A stretch of DNA of 64,000 bases from Ardenticatenaceae bacterium (lineage in GTDB: Bacteria; Chloroflexota; Anaerolineae; Promineifilales; Promineifilaceae): positions 124,001 to 188,000 of the forward strand of contig JACKBV010000003.1 of the NCBI GenBank assembly GCA_020634315.1. The letters are read 5' to 3'. The position numbers and the translations under genes are program-made. The first letter of the stretch is position 1, and each line of letters starts with the position of its first letter. Below are positions 42,010 through 50,797 of the stretch, in pieces. The notes below the pieces were generated by a model. That model saw only the letters and a program-made list of their open reading frames with translations. It was not told the DNA's origin and searched no databases.

Positions 42010-43932
42010 TTATTCGATGCTGGTGACAATCGGCAAATGATCGGAGCCGGTGTCTGGCAAAACGGCCGTTTCCCCCACCAACAAATCCGGCGAAACCCAG
42101 ATGTAATCAATCTGGCGCGTCGGCCCGGTAGACGGATAGGTGAAGGACGCCGTGACGCCATGCACCGCCAGCGCATCTTGCCAGCCACTCGCTTGCAACC
42201 GCATCATTTCCGCACTTTCCGGTGTCGAATTCATGTCACCCAACAAAACGGTACGCGTCGCCGCCGGCCATTGCGCCAAAATCGCCGCACTTTGCTGCAC
42301 GCGGATGTCACTGTCGGCAAGAAGGTGGTGATAATGCGTCGTCAACACCGTGAGCGTTGTGCCCTCGCCCGTGTCTACGGTCACAGCCAGCACGCCGCGT
42401 GCCAACAGCAAATCATCGGGCGGCAGCGGCACAGTCTCGCTGCCAAGTATCGGCAAACGAGTGAGCAGCGCATTGCCCCACAGCGGCCCGGCTGTCGGCG
42501 CAAAGACATAGTTCATGTCTAAGCGTCGCGCCAACCATGTCAACATGTCCACCGACCCATTGATCAGCCAACCGCGAGACACTTCCTGCAAACCGACAAC
42601 ATCGACCTGCGCCAACTCGATGGTACGCGCCAGGGTTTCCAGATCAAGGTCGCCCTCAGGATCGAAGCCGTTGTGCAGATTGTAGGTCATGACGCGCAGG
42701 GCACGGCCGTTAACGGCCGTATCCGTTGGCGTCTGATAACTCTGCCAAAGCACCAGCGGGAAAATGAGCAGCACCACAAACGCACTCGCCCACAAGCGCC
42801 AAACGGCCGTTTCCTGGGTCGCCGGTCGGCGCAAACGCGGCAGCGCCGTTGTCAGCAGCAGCAAAAAAGCAACCAGGGGCAAAATGTCGCGGGAAAAGGG
42901 AAAGCGCAAATCATAGCTGGCGTAATAGGCAAAGAGGAAAATCGCCAGCAGCACCAACGCCGTGCCATTGGCCGCACTGAGGCGGCGCAAAGTACGCTGG
43001 TTGGTGCCGGGGCGCAAACGCTGCAACGCCAACAGCCACAGTCCCGCCAAAATGGGCTGGGTGCAGAGGGTGATAACGGCCGTTACCCATCCCGTCACGC
43101 TCCAGCCCAACAAGCCAACACCGGCCAGCCACACCAGGAGCAGCGCCGCACCGGCCAACACAACGCCGCGCAGCACTGCCGACGGCCAAAAGAACAGGCT
43201 GAGGCCAAGCAAATGTGCCAGCAGCAGCAAAAACAGCGCCAGCGGCGGCGACCAACTGCTGCTGGTTTGCAAGGTCGCCAGGTTGCCGCTCGTGAGCAGG
43301 TAAAGAAACAGCAGCGGCGTCACCGCCAGCCAGGCAAAACTGCCCGCACCGGGATCAACCGGGTCATGCGGATAAGCGCGTAAATTAAAGAATAGAAGCA
43401 GCAGTTGGATGAAGACGAAGAGGGTGACGAAAACGGCCGTTAACCAATCCGTCTGCCAATGCATGTCATACGTGCCATACAGGCCATGCAATCCCAAATC
43501 TAAGGCCAGCCCGCCCAACATGCCTAAGGCCAGCCCCGGTATCAATTGCGCCTCGCGGCCAAGCCACCCCACCAACAAGGGCAGCGCCAGCCCCCAGGCC
43601 AACACGCCGACCAGTGCCGCCAGCAAATCCCACAACGGATCGGCCGTCCACCACTGGATGAAGAGGCGTGCCAGCCCCATCAGCAAAACGGCCGCGACCA
43701 GTAAACGGCGTGCGCCCAGCCAACGGCTGAACGGCGCAACCAGATAGGTCAGCAAAAAGAGGCCCAACGCCAAAATGCCAATTTGCACGGCGCTCCAGCC
43801 GAAACGATCACGCAGCACATACAGCAGCAAGGGAAAAAGGGCACGCAGCAGTTGCAAGCCTATCAAGGTCGTAAAGGCGAACAAACTCGCCATACGCCAG
43901 CGGTTCGATGAAGCAGAAAGACGCTTGAACAT
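42010..43932 (-). CDS. Polytopic membrane protein fused to an endonuclease/exonuclease/phosphatase domain
   Basis: 640 aa from ATG 43932, with AAGGGGG upstream; the frame extends upstream to 44280 but crosses a leader element. Residues about 10-400 form some 12-14 hydrophobic helices (LQLLRALFPLLLYVLRDRFG opens it, WSAVQIGILALGLFLLTYLV next), resembling a transporter or acyltransferase-like membrane unit. From about 412 (RVMTYNLHNGFD) an EEP domain follows with VVGLQEVSRG, NALLTRLPI, LTTHYHHL, LLGDMNSTPES and the final TGSDHLPIV, so all catalytic groups (Asn, Glu, Asp, His) are present. EEP enzymes cut phosphodiesters or phosphomonoesters. A membrane-lipid or DNA substrate cannot be chosen from sequence. 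Confidence 0.82.
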   Translation of the reverse strand: MFKRLSASSNRWRMASLFAFTTLIGLQLLRALFPLLLYVLRDRFGWSAVQIGILALGLFLLTYLVAPFSRWLGARRLLVAAVLLMGLARLFIQWWTADPLWDLLAALVGVLAWGLALPLLVGWLGREAQLIPGLALGMLGGLALDLGLHGLYGTYDMHWQTDWLTAVFVTLFVFIQLLLLFFNLRAYPHDPVDPGAGSFAWLAVTPLLFLYLLTSGNLATLQTSSSWSPPLALFLLLLAHLLGLSLFFWPSAVLRGVVLAGAALLLVWLAGVGLLGWSVTGWVTAVITLCTQPILAGLWLLALQRLRPGTNQRTLRRLSAANGTALVLLAIFLFAYYASYDLRFPFSRDILPLVAFLLLLTTALPRLRRPATQETAVWRLWASAFVVLLIFPLVLWQSYQTPTDTAVNGRALRVMTYNLHNGFDPEGDLDLETLARTIELAQVDVVGLQEVSRGWLINGSVDMLTWLARRLDMNYVFAPTAGPLWGNALLTRLPILGSETVPLPPDDLLLARGVLAVTVDTGEGTTLTVLTTHYHHLLADSDIRVQQSAAILAQWPAATRTVLLGDMNSTPESAEMMRLQASGWQDALAVHGVTASFTYPSTGPTRQIDYIWVSPDLLVGETAVLPDTGSDHLPIVTSIE

Positions 43933-43953
43933 GATAACCCCCTTCGAAAAGAG

Positions 43954-44007
43954 CCTCCCGGAGGTTTGCCTCATGTGGCGAGCCTTCCATTGATAACCTG
44001 CGGGAGA
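43954..44007 (-). repeat. Leader element copy D
   Basis: Minus-strand CTCCCGCAGG variant of the first 11-mer (plus 43997-44007, two changes) and an intact CCTCCGGGAGG (plus 43954-43964), 43 nt apart, ending 21 nt before ATG 43932 of the membrane-EEP gene. Two changes lie in one 11-mer while the register and micro-ORF stay intact. Confidence 0.78.
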
Positions 44008-44018
44008 TTGCTTCCCAT
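43971..44018 (-). CDS. Candidate leader micro-ORF D (15 codons)
   Basis: ATG 44018 to TGA 43971 reads MGSNLPQVINGRLAT. It differs from copy A at five residues and keeps the same length and stop position, although the first 11-mer has mutated. Translation is unproven. Confidence 0.4.
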   Translation of the reverse strand: MGSNLPQVINGRLAT

Positions 44019-44233
44019 TTATGGTGGTCGGCGACAGCCAACGAAATCGCCTCTGGTGTTTGCCGTTCAACCAAAACACAAAAAAGTCGCCAGATAAAAC
44101 CATTATAAACCATGAATGAGGGGGTGAAACGGCCGTTCCCAAACCAGCTTTCTGGGCGAGCGTGCATGACATCATCTTGCGTATGGCGCATCCAGAGCGG
44201 ATTGCCGCCATACGCAAGACACACAGTTTAACC
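44019..44233. other. Intergenic between DUF1566 and membrane-EEP genes
   Basis: No gene seen. Contains an ACGGCCGT copy at about 44130 and a perfect 13-bp hairpin, CTTGCGTATGGCG (44176-44188) with 44206-44218, placed 16 nt after the stop of the DUF1566 gene as a possible terminator or mRNA end hairpin. Confidence 0.5.
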
Positions 44234-45826
44234 TTACGGTCGAACGCCCAAAGCGGCAACCAGTTCCGCCTCGCTGACACCCAACGCGGCCGCCGCTGCC
44301 GTTAAATCAGGCGGCGGCGCACCCAAGGCGGCACGCAGCGCTTGCTCGCTGACACCCAATTGTGCGGCCGCCGCTGCCAGGTCGGGGCCATTTTGTGGCG
44401 CGGTTGGCGGCACCGGTTGTGCCGCGTCAGTTTGTGGCGGAGTATCTGTTTGCGTGGGCAATGTGGCTGTGGGCGAAACGGCCGTTTCCCCACCAGCAGC
44501 CGTCGTCGTTGCGCCATCATCACGCACACAGCGCACAGCATTGTAAATGCGAATGGCATCACCTTGCGGCCCATGTCCGGTCGGCCAATCATCCGGGTCG
44601 CCCGTTTTCGGATCACTGCGCTGCGCCCCCGCCCCATGCACATCCAGCCAGGAGCCGTTCATATAGCCCAGCGCACGCCCAAAACTGACGTAGGCGGCAT
44701 TGCTGCCATTCGTCATATTGACGTGCGTTGTGCTGCTCCAATAAGCGGCATAATCCAGCTGCCCCGCCTCATTGGTGATGGACGTGGCGCTAAACAAGGG
44801 ATCGATGGCCGCAGAATTGGTGGTGTCTGGGGAACGGCCGTAATCTACCAAATATTGCAGCTCCTTCGCATTCGGCAGCCGCCAATCATCATAACCGGCC
44901 AACGTCGAACTTTCACAGTAAGCAATGGCCTCATCCCAATTTAGCCCGCCGCCACTGTCCGCCTGCATCCACGTCAAACCGGTGACCGCATCGCTAATTG
45001 TGCCGTCGCCATTGTCAACGTAATCGTGACGGCCATAGTCACTACCACCCCGCACCGCAATGACATAGAAGGTTTTTTCGCCGTTGGGCAGCGCCAGCCC
45101 ATACCCTTTGATACGGCCGTCGGCAAAGTTAACGCCAAACATCGTCTCCACGCCGCCCATTGTCGTACTCACGTAAAGCGTGCTGCTGGCATACTGCGCG
45201 TCAATGATCCGCTCGCCAGCGTTTACATCCCCATACCCAAAATCAAAGTACGTGGTGTTGATGAATGGCGTCAGCCCGCTTGTGCCCGTGCCATTGTAGC
45301 CGCTGGGATCCACGCCATTAAAATCAATCAATGCGTACAATTCTGTGATTGTTGGCAGCCGCCAATCATCGTAACCGGCCAGGGTTAACGATGCGGCATA
45401 GGCCAGGGCATCGCTGTAAGACAATTTGTCGGCAGCATTGATGACGCCATTGCCATCAATGTCGGGACTTTGCTGCCACATCAGGCCAGTCACGTTATCT
45501 GTCACTGTGCCATCGCCATTGTCGCTGTAACTCGGCTGTGCGCCGCTGTATGCGCCATCCTGCCCGCTGTTGGCACACGCCACCACCTGACCGTAGCTGT
45601 CATAGCATGTGGTTTGCCCGGTATCGACAACCGGACTGATGACGGAGAGTGTTTCTTCATCGCTATCCATGACTGTGGGCAGATAGGTGTTTGCCGTTTC
45701 GGCTGCCGCCGCACTCTGCACACCAAGCGACGGGGGATTGGAAACGGCCGTTTCCCCCCCAGCGCACGCCGTCAACACAACAACCAACAGAACGAGTAAG
45801 CATACCCATACTTGTTTACGAACCAT
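44234..45826 (-). CDS. DUF1566 (Lcl C-terminal) lipoprotein with two repeats
   Basis: 530 aa from ATG 45826 (GGAGG upstream). Lipobox VVVLTAC with Cys21. Two Lcl_C/DUF1566 units: one with NGDGTVTDNVTGLMWQQSPD and AGYDDWRLPTITELYALIDF, the second with NGDGTISDAVTGLTWMQADS and AGYDDWRLPNAKELQYLVDY. After a Thr/Pro-rich linker the C-terminus has a tandem helical repeat, DLAAAAAQLGVSEQALRAAL and DLTAAAAALGVSEAELVAAL. DUF1566 proteins are surface or extracellular with a C-type-lectin-like core and unclear ligand. The last repeats resemble small helix-turn-helix modules in secreted bacterial proteins. Probably exposed on the cell surface. Confidence 0.85.
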   Translation of the reverse strand: MVRKQVWVCLLVLLVVVLTACAGGETAVSNPPSLGVQSAAAAETANTYLPTVMDSDEETLSVISPVVDTGQTTCYDSYGQVVACANSGQDGAYSGAQPSYSDNGDGTVTDNVTGLMWQQSPDIDGNGVINAADKLSYSDALAYAASLTLAGYDDWRLPTITELYALIDFNGVDPSGYNGTGTSGLTPFINTTYFDFGYGDVNAGERIIDAQYASSTLYVSTTMGGVETMFGVNFADGRIKGYGLALPNGEKTFYVIAVRGGSDYGRHDYVDNGDGTISDAVTGLTWMQADSGGGLNWDEAIAYCESSTLAGYDDWRLPNAKELQYLVDYGRSPDTTNSAAIDPLFSATSITNEAGQLDYAAYWSSTTHVNMTNGSNAAYVSFGRALGYMNGSWLDVHGAGAQRSDPKTGDPDDWPTGHGPQGDAIRIYNAVRCVRDDGATTTAAGGETAVSPTATLPTQTDTPPQTDAAQPVPPTAPQNGPDLAAAAAQLGVSEQALRAALGAPPPDLTAAAAALGVSEAELVAALGVRP

Positions 45827-45947
45827 GATCAACCTCCAATTGTCAATCAACTAAAAACCGATTTCCTGCACAGAGTAACTACCAATGATGATAGGCTAAC
45901 GGGCCAAGATTCAGATTCGATAAAGACAGGATTTGGATTTGATTCAC

Positions 45948-45990
45948 ACACAAAAATAGATTGACCAATCAATCTATTTTTGTGTATACT
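45948..45990 (+). promoter_or_regulatory. Promoter and operator of the TetR gene
   Basis: ACACAAAAATAGATTG (45948-45963) and its perfect complement (45970-45985) flank ACCAAT: a 16-bp inverted repeat. A -35 TTGACC (45961-45966) and a -10 TATACT (45985-45990) stand 18 bp apart on top of it, so a bound dimer would block RNA polymerase. The TetR start codon follows at 46022. The divergent DUF1566 gene begins 122 nt away and might share control. Confidence 0.8.
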
Positions 45991-46021
45991 GCCAACATTC
46001 ACCCGGTGTCTCTTACAAATC

Positions 46022-46639
46022 ATGGCAACACGTACCAACAATCCAGAATTGAGTCAGGCGAAAATCCTGGAAAGCGCCCAGGCCCTTTTCATTGAAAATG
46101 GGTTCGATGGCACATCCATGAGCGCCATCGCCCGGCACAGCGGCGTGACGCAAAGCATGATCCACCATTATTTCGGCTCAAAAGAAGCGTTGTGGCAGGC
46201 CGTCAAAAAACTATCCTACGACGAATATCTGGCACACCAACAGCAGCTGTTAGACGAGATCGACGAAGAGGACATCACCTCATTTGTGCGCCATTCACTT
46301 AGCAGCCGCTTTACGTTTTTCCAGGGCAATCCGCAAACCGCGCGGCTGCTTTCCTGGCTGCAAATCATCGAAGACCCAACCGGCATGGAAACGGGGCAAG
46401 AGATTGGACGACAAATGCTCGACAAAATCCGACGCGCACAGGCAAGTGGGCAAATCCGCGATGACATCGAGCCAGAAAACGTGCTGGCGATCTCCATTGC
46501 CCTGACAACCCATTGGTTCCAAAGTCGCCACGTCATCGAAAATTTAACCGGCCTGACCGCACTCGACCGGGAAACGGCCGATTCCCAATACCTGGCAGCA
46601 ATGCTCAAAGTCTTCACAGCAGGTCTACAAGCACAATAG
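46022..46639 (+). CDS. TetR-family repressor
   Basis: 205 aa from ATG 46022. The N-terminal HTH is classical: QAKILESAQALFIENGFDGT, then SMSAIARHSGVTQSMIHHYF and GSKEALWQAV. The C-terminal ligand domain (about 60-205) has IGRQMLDKIRRAQASGQIR and no special motif. The ribosome site is poor, and the leader is only about 25 nt. The inverted repeat on its own promoter points to autoregulation. Targets could include the divergent lipoprotein gene or the downstream TPP-enzyme cluster; the latter has a separate leader element. Confidence 0.87.
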   Translation: MATRTNNPELSQAKILESAQALFIENGFDGTSMSAIARHSGVTQSMIHHYFGSKEALWQAVKKLSYDEYLAHQQQLLDEIDEEDITSFVRHSLSSRFTFFQGNPQTARLLSWLQIIEDPTGMETGQEIGRQMLDKIRRAQASGQIRDDIEPENVLAISIALTTHWFQSRHVIENLTGLTALDRETADSQYLAAMLKVFTAGLQAQ

Positions 46640-46750
46640 AGGCAACCAGCTTGTGCTAAAAAAACACATCAGCTTCTGATTGTTTTTGCAGAGCCAAACT
46701 GTTCCGCCTCCCCATACATTATTTCCATGAGCTGCCGCACAGCAAACGCG

Positions 46751-46795
46751 ATGAAACCCAACCTCCCGGAGGGTGTCATCGCCACAGGCGTCTGA
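46751..46795 (+). CDS. Candidate leader micro-ORF F (14 codons)
   Basis: ATG 46751 to TGA 46793-46795 reads MKPNLPEGVIATGV. The NLPE part matches the other copies, while the second half differs in sequence. It lies in front of the TPP-enzyme gene. Confidence 0.35.
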   Translation: MKPNLPEGVIATGV

Positions 46796-46815
46796 TGGAG
46801 CAAACCTCCGGGAGG
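46762..46815 (+). repeat. Leader element copy F
   Basis: CCTCCCGGAGG (46762-46772) and CCTCCGGGAGG (46805-46815), 43 nt apart. The central part is different from other copies but still holds a TCGCC-ACA-GGCG hairpin. It ends 19 nt before ATG 46835, with an AGGAGAG ribosome site between. It is the only copy on the plus strand, in the sense of its gene. Confidence 0.78.
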
Positions 46816-46834
46816 CATTTTCAGGAGAGAAACA

Positions 46835-48571
46835 ATGGCTGAAATAACAGGTGGCGAACTGCTGCTGCGCAGCTTGCACGCAGAAAAAGTGAAGTACATT
46901 CACGCCATCACCGATGGCACTTACATGATTTTTCTGGAAGCGCTAGAGCGCCTGGGGGCGGAACTAGACATGCACCTGATTGTGCCCCGGCACGAGGCGG
47001 CCGCGGCTCATTTTGCCGACGCCTACACACGCGTCACCGGCGAACCGGCGGTGGTGATGGCCTGCGCCGGGCCAGGAGCCGCGAACTTGTTGTCCGGCAT
47101 CGTTTGTGCGCAGGCAGAGAGCAGTCCGGTCATTGCCATCACGACGATGCGCCGCACGGAAATCAGCGACGATTATCGGCACATGGGTGGCACGCAGTCA
47201 CCAGACCACCTGGATTTATTTAAGCCGGCGGTGAAGTGGAACGGCCGTATCAACCATTGGCACCACATTCCCGACATGGTGCGCCACGCCTTCCGCGTCG
47301 CCACCTCCGACACACCAGGGCCAGTTCACCTGCTCATCCCCGAAGACATCCTCAACCAGAAAGGGGAAGCCAACAACGCCCCCATCTGGCCGCCAGAGCG
47401 GACACGCGTTCTTGCCAAACAACCAGCCGCGCCAGATGCCATTCAGCAAGCCGCGGAAATGCTGGTCAATGCCCAATTTGTCAACATTCATGCCGGGAAC
47501 GGCGCGTATCGCGCCGGGGCTGGCGCGGAAATTCTGGCGCTGGCCGAACATTTAGGCTGTGCCGTGACCAATAATGTGACGGCGCGTGGCATCATCCCCG
47601 AAGATCATCCCCAACTCTATCCGCCGCTGTGCATGGCCGCCTTCATGGCTCATCAGCAAGCCGATTTGATTTTGGCGGTGGGCACGCGCTTTGGCGAATT
47701 GGTGATGTGGGGACGGCCGCCATTATGGGGCGACCCGGCCAAACAGCCGACAATCCAAATTGACACCAACCCGGCGAACATCGGCCTGAACCGCCCCGTT
47801 GACCTGCCCTTAATTGGCGATGCCAAAGCGGTGATGGCGCAGTTGTTAACGGCCGTTCGCGCCCTCACGCCAGCCCGCAGCCCCCATGCCAAAATTGCCG
47901 AGTTGGGCATGTTTAAGGCGCAGTGGCAAAAAGAGTTGGACACCGCCATTGCCGACAGCGAGCGCAGCCCGATGCTCACCGGCACCATCCTGCAAGTGTG
48001 CAATGACTTTTTCGATGACGACGCCATCATCGCCCTGGATGGCGGCAACACGGTGATGTGGTCTATGCATTATCACCTGGCACGCACACAGCAATCTGTG
48101 CTTTACACAGCAAACATGGGGTATCTGGGCACCGGCTTGCCCTATGCCATCGGCGCGAAAATCGCCAAGCCGGAGCGGCAGGTTTACTGCGTCACCGGCG
48201 ACAGCGCGTTTGGCTTTAACATGCAGGAATTGGAAACGGCCGTTCGCCTCAACCTGCCCGTGATCATCATCGTCGCCGTGGATGGCGCTTTTGGCATGGA
48301 AAAATCGGCGCAAAAGCGCGTGTTTGGACGCGAAGCGCCCTGGTTCCACCATGACCACGCGCCGGTGCGCTACGATTTGGTGGCCGAAGCCATGGGCTGT
48401 CACGGCGAATTGGTAGACAAAGGCACGGACTTGCGGGCCGCGCTGGAGCGGGCTGTCGCTTCGGGCAAACCGGCCGTCATCCATGCTGTCGTCGATGCCG
48501 AAGCCAATGTCACCCCTCCCGGCCTCTGGATTTGGAATTCAGCGCGGTCTGGCAAAGTGAGCTTTGGCTAA
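46835..48571 (+). CDS. Thiamine-pyrophosphate enzyme, acetolactate synthase-like
   Basis: 578 aa, cytosolic. Three-domain TPP enzyme: the N-terminal PYR domain has the catalytic Glu in VPRHEAAAAHFADAYTRVTG, the middle domain is DHAP-synthase-like, and the C-terminal PP domain has GDSAFGFNMQELETAVRL with AVDGAFGM, a variant of the GDG-N TPP motif. It belongs with the acetolactate synthase/benzoylformate decarboxylase/sulfoacetaldehyde acetyltransferase superfamily, and no small regulatory subunit is nearby. The operon partners (alcohol dehydrogenase, SDR, TauE/SafE-type exporter) argue for a catabolic decarboxylase or acetyltransferase, not valine synthesis. AGGAGAG precedes the ATG. Confidence 0.82.
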   Translation: MAEITGGELLLRSLHAEKVKYIHAITDGTYMIFLEALERLGAELDMHLIVPRHEAAAAHFADAYTRVTGEPAVVMACAGPGAANLLSGIVCAQAESSPVIAITTMRRTEISDDYRHMGGTQSPDHLDLFKPAVKWNGRINHWHHIPDMVRHAFRVATSDTPGPVHLLIPEDILNQKGEANNAPIWPPERTRVLAKQPAAPDAIQQAAEMLVNAQFVNIHAGNGAYRAGAGAEILALAEHLGCAVTNNVTARGIIPEDHPQLYPPLCMAAFMAHQQADLILAVGTRFGELVMWGRPPLWGDPAKQPTIQIDTNPANIGLNRPVDLPLIGDAKAVMAQLLTAVRALTPARSPHAKIAELGMFKAQWQKELDTAIADSERSPMLTGTILQVCNDFFDDDAIIALDGGNTVMWSMHYHLARTQQSVLYTANMGYLGTGLPYAIGAKIAKPERQVYCVTGDSAFGFNMQELETAVRLNLPVIIIVAVDGAFGMEKSAQKRVFGREAPWFHHDHAPVRYDLVAEAMGCHGELVDKGTDLRAALERAVASGKPAVIHAVVDAEANVTPPGLWIWNSARSGKVSFG

Positions 48572-48588
48572 TCAGCGTAATGGGTAAT

Positions 48589-48634
48589 GCGCACGCCGTC
48601 ATCCGTTGGTAGCCCTTCGGATGGCGGTGTGCGC
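48589..48634. repeat. Hairpin between TPP enzyme and alcohol dehydrogenase genes
   Basis: Arms 48589-48604 and 48619-48634 match at 14 of 16 positions around a 14-nt loop. It lies in the 79-bp gap between two same-strand genes and may set relative expression. Confidence 0.45.
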
Positions 48635-48650
48635 ATACCGTCAACATGCA

Positions 48651-49856
48651 ATGAAGACGATGTACCTGGACATTTCCGTGCCGCGCATCGTGGTAACGCG
48701 GCTGTTGAGCAAGGTGTGGCGCGGGGCTTACTATGCGCCGACCGCGCCACTGCATCTGGCAGAACTGCCGGAGATGGCGCTGCCCGCCGCCGATTGGGTG
48801 CGCGTGCGCAACCGCATGTGCGGCATTTGTGGCAGCGACTTACACCAGTTGACAGTCGATGCCGGATTAGATGTAGCGCCGCTTGCTTTGCCCGCGCATA
48901 AGCGAATTTACCTGGGGCACGAGATGGTCGGTGATGTGATTGAAGTGGGAACGGCCGTTACCCAATTCAAAGTAGGCGACCGGGTTGTGCGCTGGGGACG
49001 CGCCGACGATTGTCTGGCGCGTGGGCGCACAGAGCTATGTGCGGCTTGTGCGCGTGGGCACCGCGTGTTGTGCGAATGGGCATCAGAAACATGGGAGCAC
49101 CACCCTGTTGGCGGCGGTTTTGGCGACACATTTTTGACGCCAGCGAGCACGCTGCTGCCCGTCCCTGATGGCCTGACCGATGAGCGGGCCATCTTTACCG
49201 AACCAACGGCCGTTGCCATTCACGCCGCCTGGCGCAAAATCCCGGATGCGGGCGACAAGGTGCTCGTCTTGGGCTGCGGCCCCATTGGCTTCCTGCTGCT
49301 GCAAGTGCTGCGCCTGGTACAACCGCACTGCGAGATAACGGCCGTTGCCCAATTCCCCTGGCAAGCAGAGATAGCACGCGCATTGGGCGCGGATCACACA
49401 TTCCTGGCGGGCGAAGATGGATATGCAGCAGCAAGCCAATTAACCGGCGGACACCTGTACCAGGGGCGCGGCGGCAACCGCATGTTAATTGGCGGTTTTG
49501 ACGTGGTTTTTGATGTCGTGGGCATGCCCGGCACTCTGCGCGATGCGCTGCGCTGGACACGCGCGGGCGGCACAGTGGTGTTGATTGGCGTCTACCTGCA
49601 CCAGATGCAAATTGATTTGACGCCCGTCTGGCACCAGGAAATCAATTTGCTGGGCGCAATTGGGCATGATGTGGTGACATGGCAAGGAGAGTCTATCTCC
49701 ACATTTGCGCTGGCAATGCGCTGGCTGCGCGATGGACAGGTGCAGGTTGAGCGGCTGCTGACGCACCGCTTTGCATTAGAAGATTATCGAGAGGCATTTG
49801 CAACGGCCGTTGACAAACGAACTCACCATGCGATTAAAGTCGCTTTTGTTATGTAA
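48651..49856 (+). CDS. Zinc-dependent alcohol dehydrogenase, medium-chain
   Basis: 401 aa from ATG 48651; ATG 48660 is also possible, and neither has a good ribosome site. Catalytic zinc ligands in CGICGSDLHQ and GHEMVGDVIEVG; structural zinc Cys cluster in ELCAACARGHRVLC; nucleotide fold VLGCGPIGFLLLQVLRL. The enzyme oxidises an alcohol with NAD(P). A long N-terminal segment before the catalytic domain (LSKVWRGAYYAPTAPLHLAE) is unlike small-chain ADHs. It is encoded between a TPP enzyme and an SDR, so a hydroxy-compound intermediate is probable. Confidence 0.82.
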   Translation: MKTMYLDISVPRIVVTRLLSKVWRGAYYAPTAPLHLAELPEMALPAADWVRVRNRMCGICGSDLHQLTVDAGLDVAPLALPAHKRIYLGHEMVGDVIEVGTAVTQFKVGDRVVRWGRADDCLARGRTELCAACARGHRVLCEWASETWEHHPVGGGFGDTFLTPASTLLPVPDGLTDERAIFTEPTAVAIHAAWRKIPDAGDKVLVLGCGPIGFLLLQVLRLVQPHCEITAVAQFPWQAEIARALGADHTFLAGEDGYAAASQLTGGHLYQGRGGNRMLIGGFDVVFDVVGMPGTLRDALRWTRAGGTVVLIGVYLHQMQIDLTPVWHQEINLLGAIGHDVVTWQGESISTFALAMRWLRDGQVQVERLLTHRFALEDYREAFATAVDKRTHHAIKVAFVM

Positions 49857-49870
49857 ATCAGGATGGAATC

Positions 49871-50701
49871 ATGAGCAACTTACAAGGCAAAGTAGCCCTG
49901 GTAACGGGGGCGGGACGAGAAAATGGAATTGGCGCGGCAATTGCGCAGCGTCTGGCACAAGCGGGAGCACATGTTGTCGTCACCGATTTGTGCGCCGCGC
50001 CAACGGCGCTGCCGCACGGCGGCAATGGAGCCTGGGAGGAGTTAACGGCCGTTGCCAACAGTCTCACCACCTATGGCGTGCAAAGCTTGCCAATACGCGC
50101 CGATGTGACCAAACTCAGTGATATGGAAACGGCCGTTGCGCAAATCCGCGACACCTTTGGCCGTCTGGACATTCTCGTGAACAACGCCGGCGTGATCATC
50201 GGGCCAGCACCCGTCTTGCACATGGCCGAAGAATCATGGCGCAAAACATTGGAAGTGAATGCCACCGGCGTCTTTTTGACATGCAAAGCAGCACTGCCTT
50301 TGATGATTGGCGGGAAACAGGGCGGGCGTATCATCAACATTTCGTCCATTGCCGCCGTGCGCCCGCGCATATACATGTCGGCATATGCAGGTAGCAAAGC
50401 GGCCGTCGTCGCCCTGACGCAATCGCTAGCGCAGGAAGTGGGCGAATTTGGCATCACAGTTAACGCCATTTTGCCCGGCGATGTAGACACCTCCATGAAA
50501 CAGTGGGGGATGATGCTGGAAGCGGCCGTGACACGGCAGACAGCAGATGATGTAAACGCCGCGCTCATCAATCGCATTCCTGTTGGGCGCATTGGCGTGC
50601 CCAACGATGTGGCCCATATCGTGGCCTTCCTGGCCTCCGCCGAAGCAGCGTTTATCACCGGGCAAGCATATAACCTGACCGGCGGGCGCGAACTTTCCTG
50701 A
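49871..50701 (+). CDS. SDR-family oxidoreductase
   Basis: 276 aa. Rossmann motif VTGAGRENGIGAAIAQ, NNAGV, catalytic Ser in INISSIAAV and YAGSK, and an end NLTGGRELS. Classical NAD(P)-dependent short-chain dehydrogenase. The insertion around 45-60 (ALPHGGNGAWEEL) is extra compared with most. It begins 15 nt after the alcohol dehydrogenase, so it is the third gene of the operon. The substrate is unknown. Confidence 0.83.
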   Translation: MSNLQGKVALVTGAGRENGIGAAIAQRLAQAGAHVVVTDLCAAPTALPHGGNGAWEELTAVANSLTTYGVQSLPIRADVTKLSDMETAVAQIRDTFGRLDILVNNAGVIIGPAPVLHMAEESWRKTLEVNATGVFLTCKAALPLMIGGKQGGRIINISSIAAVRPRIYMSAYAGSKAAVVALTQSLAQEVGEFGITVNAILPGDVDTSMKQWGMMLEAAVTRQTADDVNAALINRIPVGRIGVPNDVAHIVAFLASAEAAFITGQAYNLTGGRELS

Positions 50702-50797
50702 GACAAGGCAACGAAAGTGGCTCTTGGGGATGCCGCAGTTGACAACGCCTATTGCGTGCTGTATATGGCGCAATCCGTGCAAAATCGCAAAGGCGCC

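Noticed and set aside
42010..44280. 756-aa version of the membrane-EEP protein
   Set aside because: The extra N-terminus crosses leader element D and a micro-ORF; ATG 43932 has a ribosome site and opens the first helix.
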